This document shows positions 62,817 to 64,000 of a DNA stretch of 64,000 nt, one piece after another (the first letter of the stretch is position 1; every line of letters begins with the position of its first letter). The notes under the pieces were generated by a model. That model ran no database searches. It had not been told where the DNA came from and was given only the letters and a program-made list of their open reading frames with translations. This DNA is from Naganishia liquefaciens (lineage: Eukaryota; Basidiomycota; Tremellomycetes; Filobasidiales; Filobasidiaceae). The stretch spans positions 930,001 through 994,000 of the forward strand of contig BLZA01000007.1 of the NCBI GenBank assembly GCA_013423385.1. The letters run 5' to 3'. The position numbers and the translations under genes were made by a program.

Positions 62817-64000
62817 ATGGGCCCCGACTTGGATGAAACGCTCGAGATTTTTGGCCAGCAGACCGTGGGTGTCACCACTCCATTCGTCTTTTGTTATTCC
62901 TTGCCCGACACGGTCGACTTCCCGGCCATCATCAGTACGCTCGAATCCGGGCTTCGTCGGCTGACTGACGGGTTCCCATGGGTGGCCGGAAAGGTCATCA
63001 ATCAGGGCAAAACGGAAGTTAATTCGGGCGTATTCAAGATCAAACATGGCTGGGACACACCGCGATTGTTCGTAAAAGATCATAGGGATAATGTCCGTGC
63101 GCCTACCATGCAATCACTTTCAGAAGCCCGTTTTCCTGTTTCGATGCTGCCCGAATCGATGTTTTCACCAATCAATGTCCTGCCCACTGACCCGGATCAA
63201 GACCGCTCGCCAGTGTTCGTCGTCCAAATCAACCGGATAGAAGGCGGCCTCTTACTTGCAATCATTGGCAATCATCAAGCGCTCGATGGCACGGGTCAAG
63301 AGCAACTCTCGTATCTCTTGAATAAGGCTTGTAACGGATTGCCATTCTCGGAAGACGAACTCCGGATCGGCAATCTTTCTCGGTCGACCATTGTGATGCC
63401 TCTCGATGACAGTTGGCAACCTTCACCCAACTCGAGGTATCTGAAAGTCCAGCAGAAGGTTGCCACGGTCGATGAGTTACCCCCCACAAATCCACGATGG
63501 GTCACTATTTCCTTTTCTGGAGAGGCGCTCTCCATGCTCAAAGCGAAAGCAAACAACGAGATACAGTCCGGATTTTCATCCACGGACGACGCCTTGACAG
63601 CTTTGATTTGGCAGGCCATTTCTCGCGCAAGACTTGGCCGTCTGCCTGCATCAAAGGAAAGCACCCTGGGACGAGCAATCAACCCAAGGCGATATCTGGG
63701 CATACCGGCGACATATCCGGGATACATCACTAACATGGCCTACACTTCGCAGAAGCTCGGGGACTTGAATACGCTTTCCTTGGGAGATATCGCTTCACAA
63801 TTACGGTCTGCCGTGGATCCACAGACTTCGGGCCTGGATCGCACCACACGCGAATTTGCCACACTGTTACACAGAGCGGAGAACAAGGATTCGGTATCGG
63901 TTCACGAGGGATTCGATCTGGATGCCGATCTCATGCTCAGCTCATGGGCCAATATGCGCTGTTACGACTTTTGTTTTGGCATGCGACTAGGCTCGCCCGT
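62817..64000 (+). CDS. BAHD-like acyltransferase (partial at window end)
   Basis: An uninterrupted frame from ATG 62817 to the end of the window (at least 394 codons). The family uses acyl-CoA to acylate alcohols or amines, as in trichothecene acetyltransferases and plant BAHD enzymes. The H-x-x-x-D-G catalytic motif is present as N-H-Q-A-L-D-G-T-G. A later Y-D-F-C-F-G segment near the window end corresponds to the structural D-F-G-W-G motif, here altered. The N-terminal T-T-P-F-V-F-C-Y-S-L segment is typical of fungal members. The C-terminus lies beyond the window. The substrate cannot be inferred, and no biosynthetic partner genes are seen upstream. Confidence 0.85.
   Translation, partial: MGPDLDETLEIFGQQTVGVTTPFVFCYSLPDTVDFPAIISTLESGLRRLTDGFPWVAGKVINQGKTEVNSGVFKIKHGWDTPRLFVKDHRDNVRAPTMQSLSEARFPVSMLPESMFSPINVLPTDPDQDRSPVFVVQINRIEGGLLLAIIGNHQALDGTGQEQLSYLLNKACNGLPFSEDELRIGNLSRSTIVMPLDDSWQPSPNSRYLKVQQKVATVDELPPTNPRWVTISFSGEALSMLKAKANNEIQSGFSSTDDALTALIWQAISRARLGRLPASKESTLGRAINPRRYLGIPATYPGYITNMAYTSQKLGDLNTLSLGDIASQLRSAVDPQTSGLDRTTREFATLLHRAENKDSVSVHEGFDLDADLMLSSWANMRCYDFCFGMRLGSP

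Noticed and set aside
62817-64000. A secondary-metabolite cluster around the acyltransferase
   Set aside because: No synthase, P450 or transporter of such a cluster is present upstream, and the window ends inside the gene.

Overview
The window is nuclear DNA from a fungus, most likely a basidiomycete. The reasons are the small introns (about 50-75 nt) with GT...AG ends, several introns in nearly every gene, gene spacing of 50 to 800 bp on both strands, and a gene set of ordinary fungal housekeeping functions. The intron density and tiny exons fit an intron-rich basidiomycete (Tremellomycetes-like) better than an ascomycete, but I cannot fix the class from sequence alone. Exon boundaries were read by eye from splice signals and reading-frame continuity, so gene outer limits are firmer than every internal junction.

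Layout. 0-11 kb: a secreted RlpA/expansin-like double-psi beta-barrel protein, a monocarboxylate-type MFS transporter, a FUN14 mitochondrial protein, alanine-glyoxylate aminotransferase with a possible alternative mitochondrial start, and a large bZIP factor that may be membrane-tethered. 11.2-17.4 kb: a gene-poor stretch with microsatellites and decayed coding-like scraps. 17.4-25.1 kb: a GC-rich block with FAD synthetase (FAD1), choline-phosphate cytidylyltransferase (PCT1, with a first intron of about 1 kb full of hairpin repeats), a KDM8/JMJD5-like JmjC protein and a Cbf1-type bHLH factor. 26-29.4 kb: an Slt2/Mpk1-type MAP kinase with a long N-terminal extension. 31-41 kb: a SNF2-family helicase, RNA polymerase III subunit RPC4 and the CCR4 deadenylase. 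41-50 kb: an ER-type DnaJ (SCJ1-like), a leucine-rich-repeat protein, an unrecognised membrane protein and COX16. 50-64 kb: a HAK/KUP potassium transporter, the nucleoporin Nup155/Nup170, a serine/proline-rich disordered protein and a BAHD-like acyltransferase cut by the window end.

I do not see a gene cluster forming one pathway, a defence island, or a recognisable intact mobile element. The most notable features are structural. Microexons of 6, 9, 9 and 10 nt fall in core domains of four genes (the 6-nt one encodes only the D-K of the J-domain HPDK). Two introns look like GC-AG introns. A 104-bp-period palindromic tandem array lies inside the PCT1 intron. The bZIP protein carries a hydrophobic segment after its coiled coils, an ATF6-like layout.
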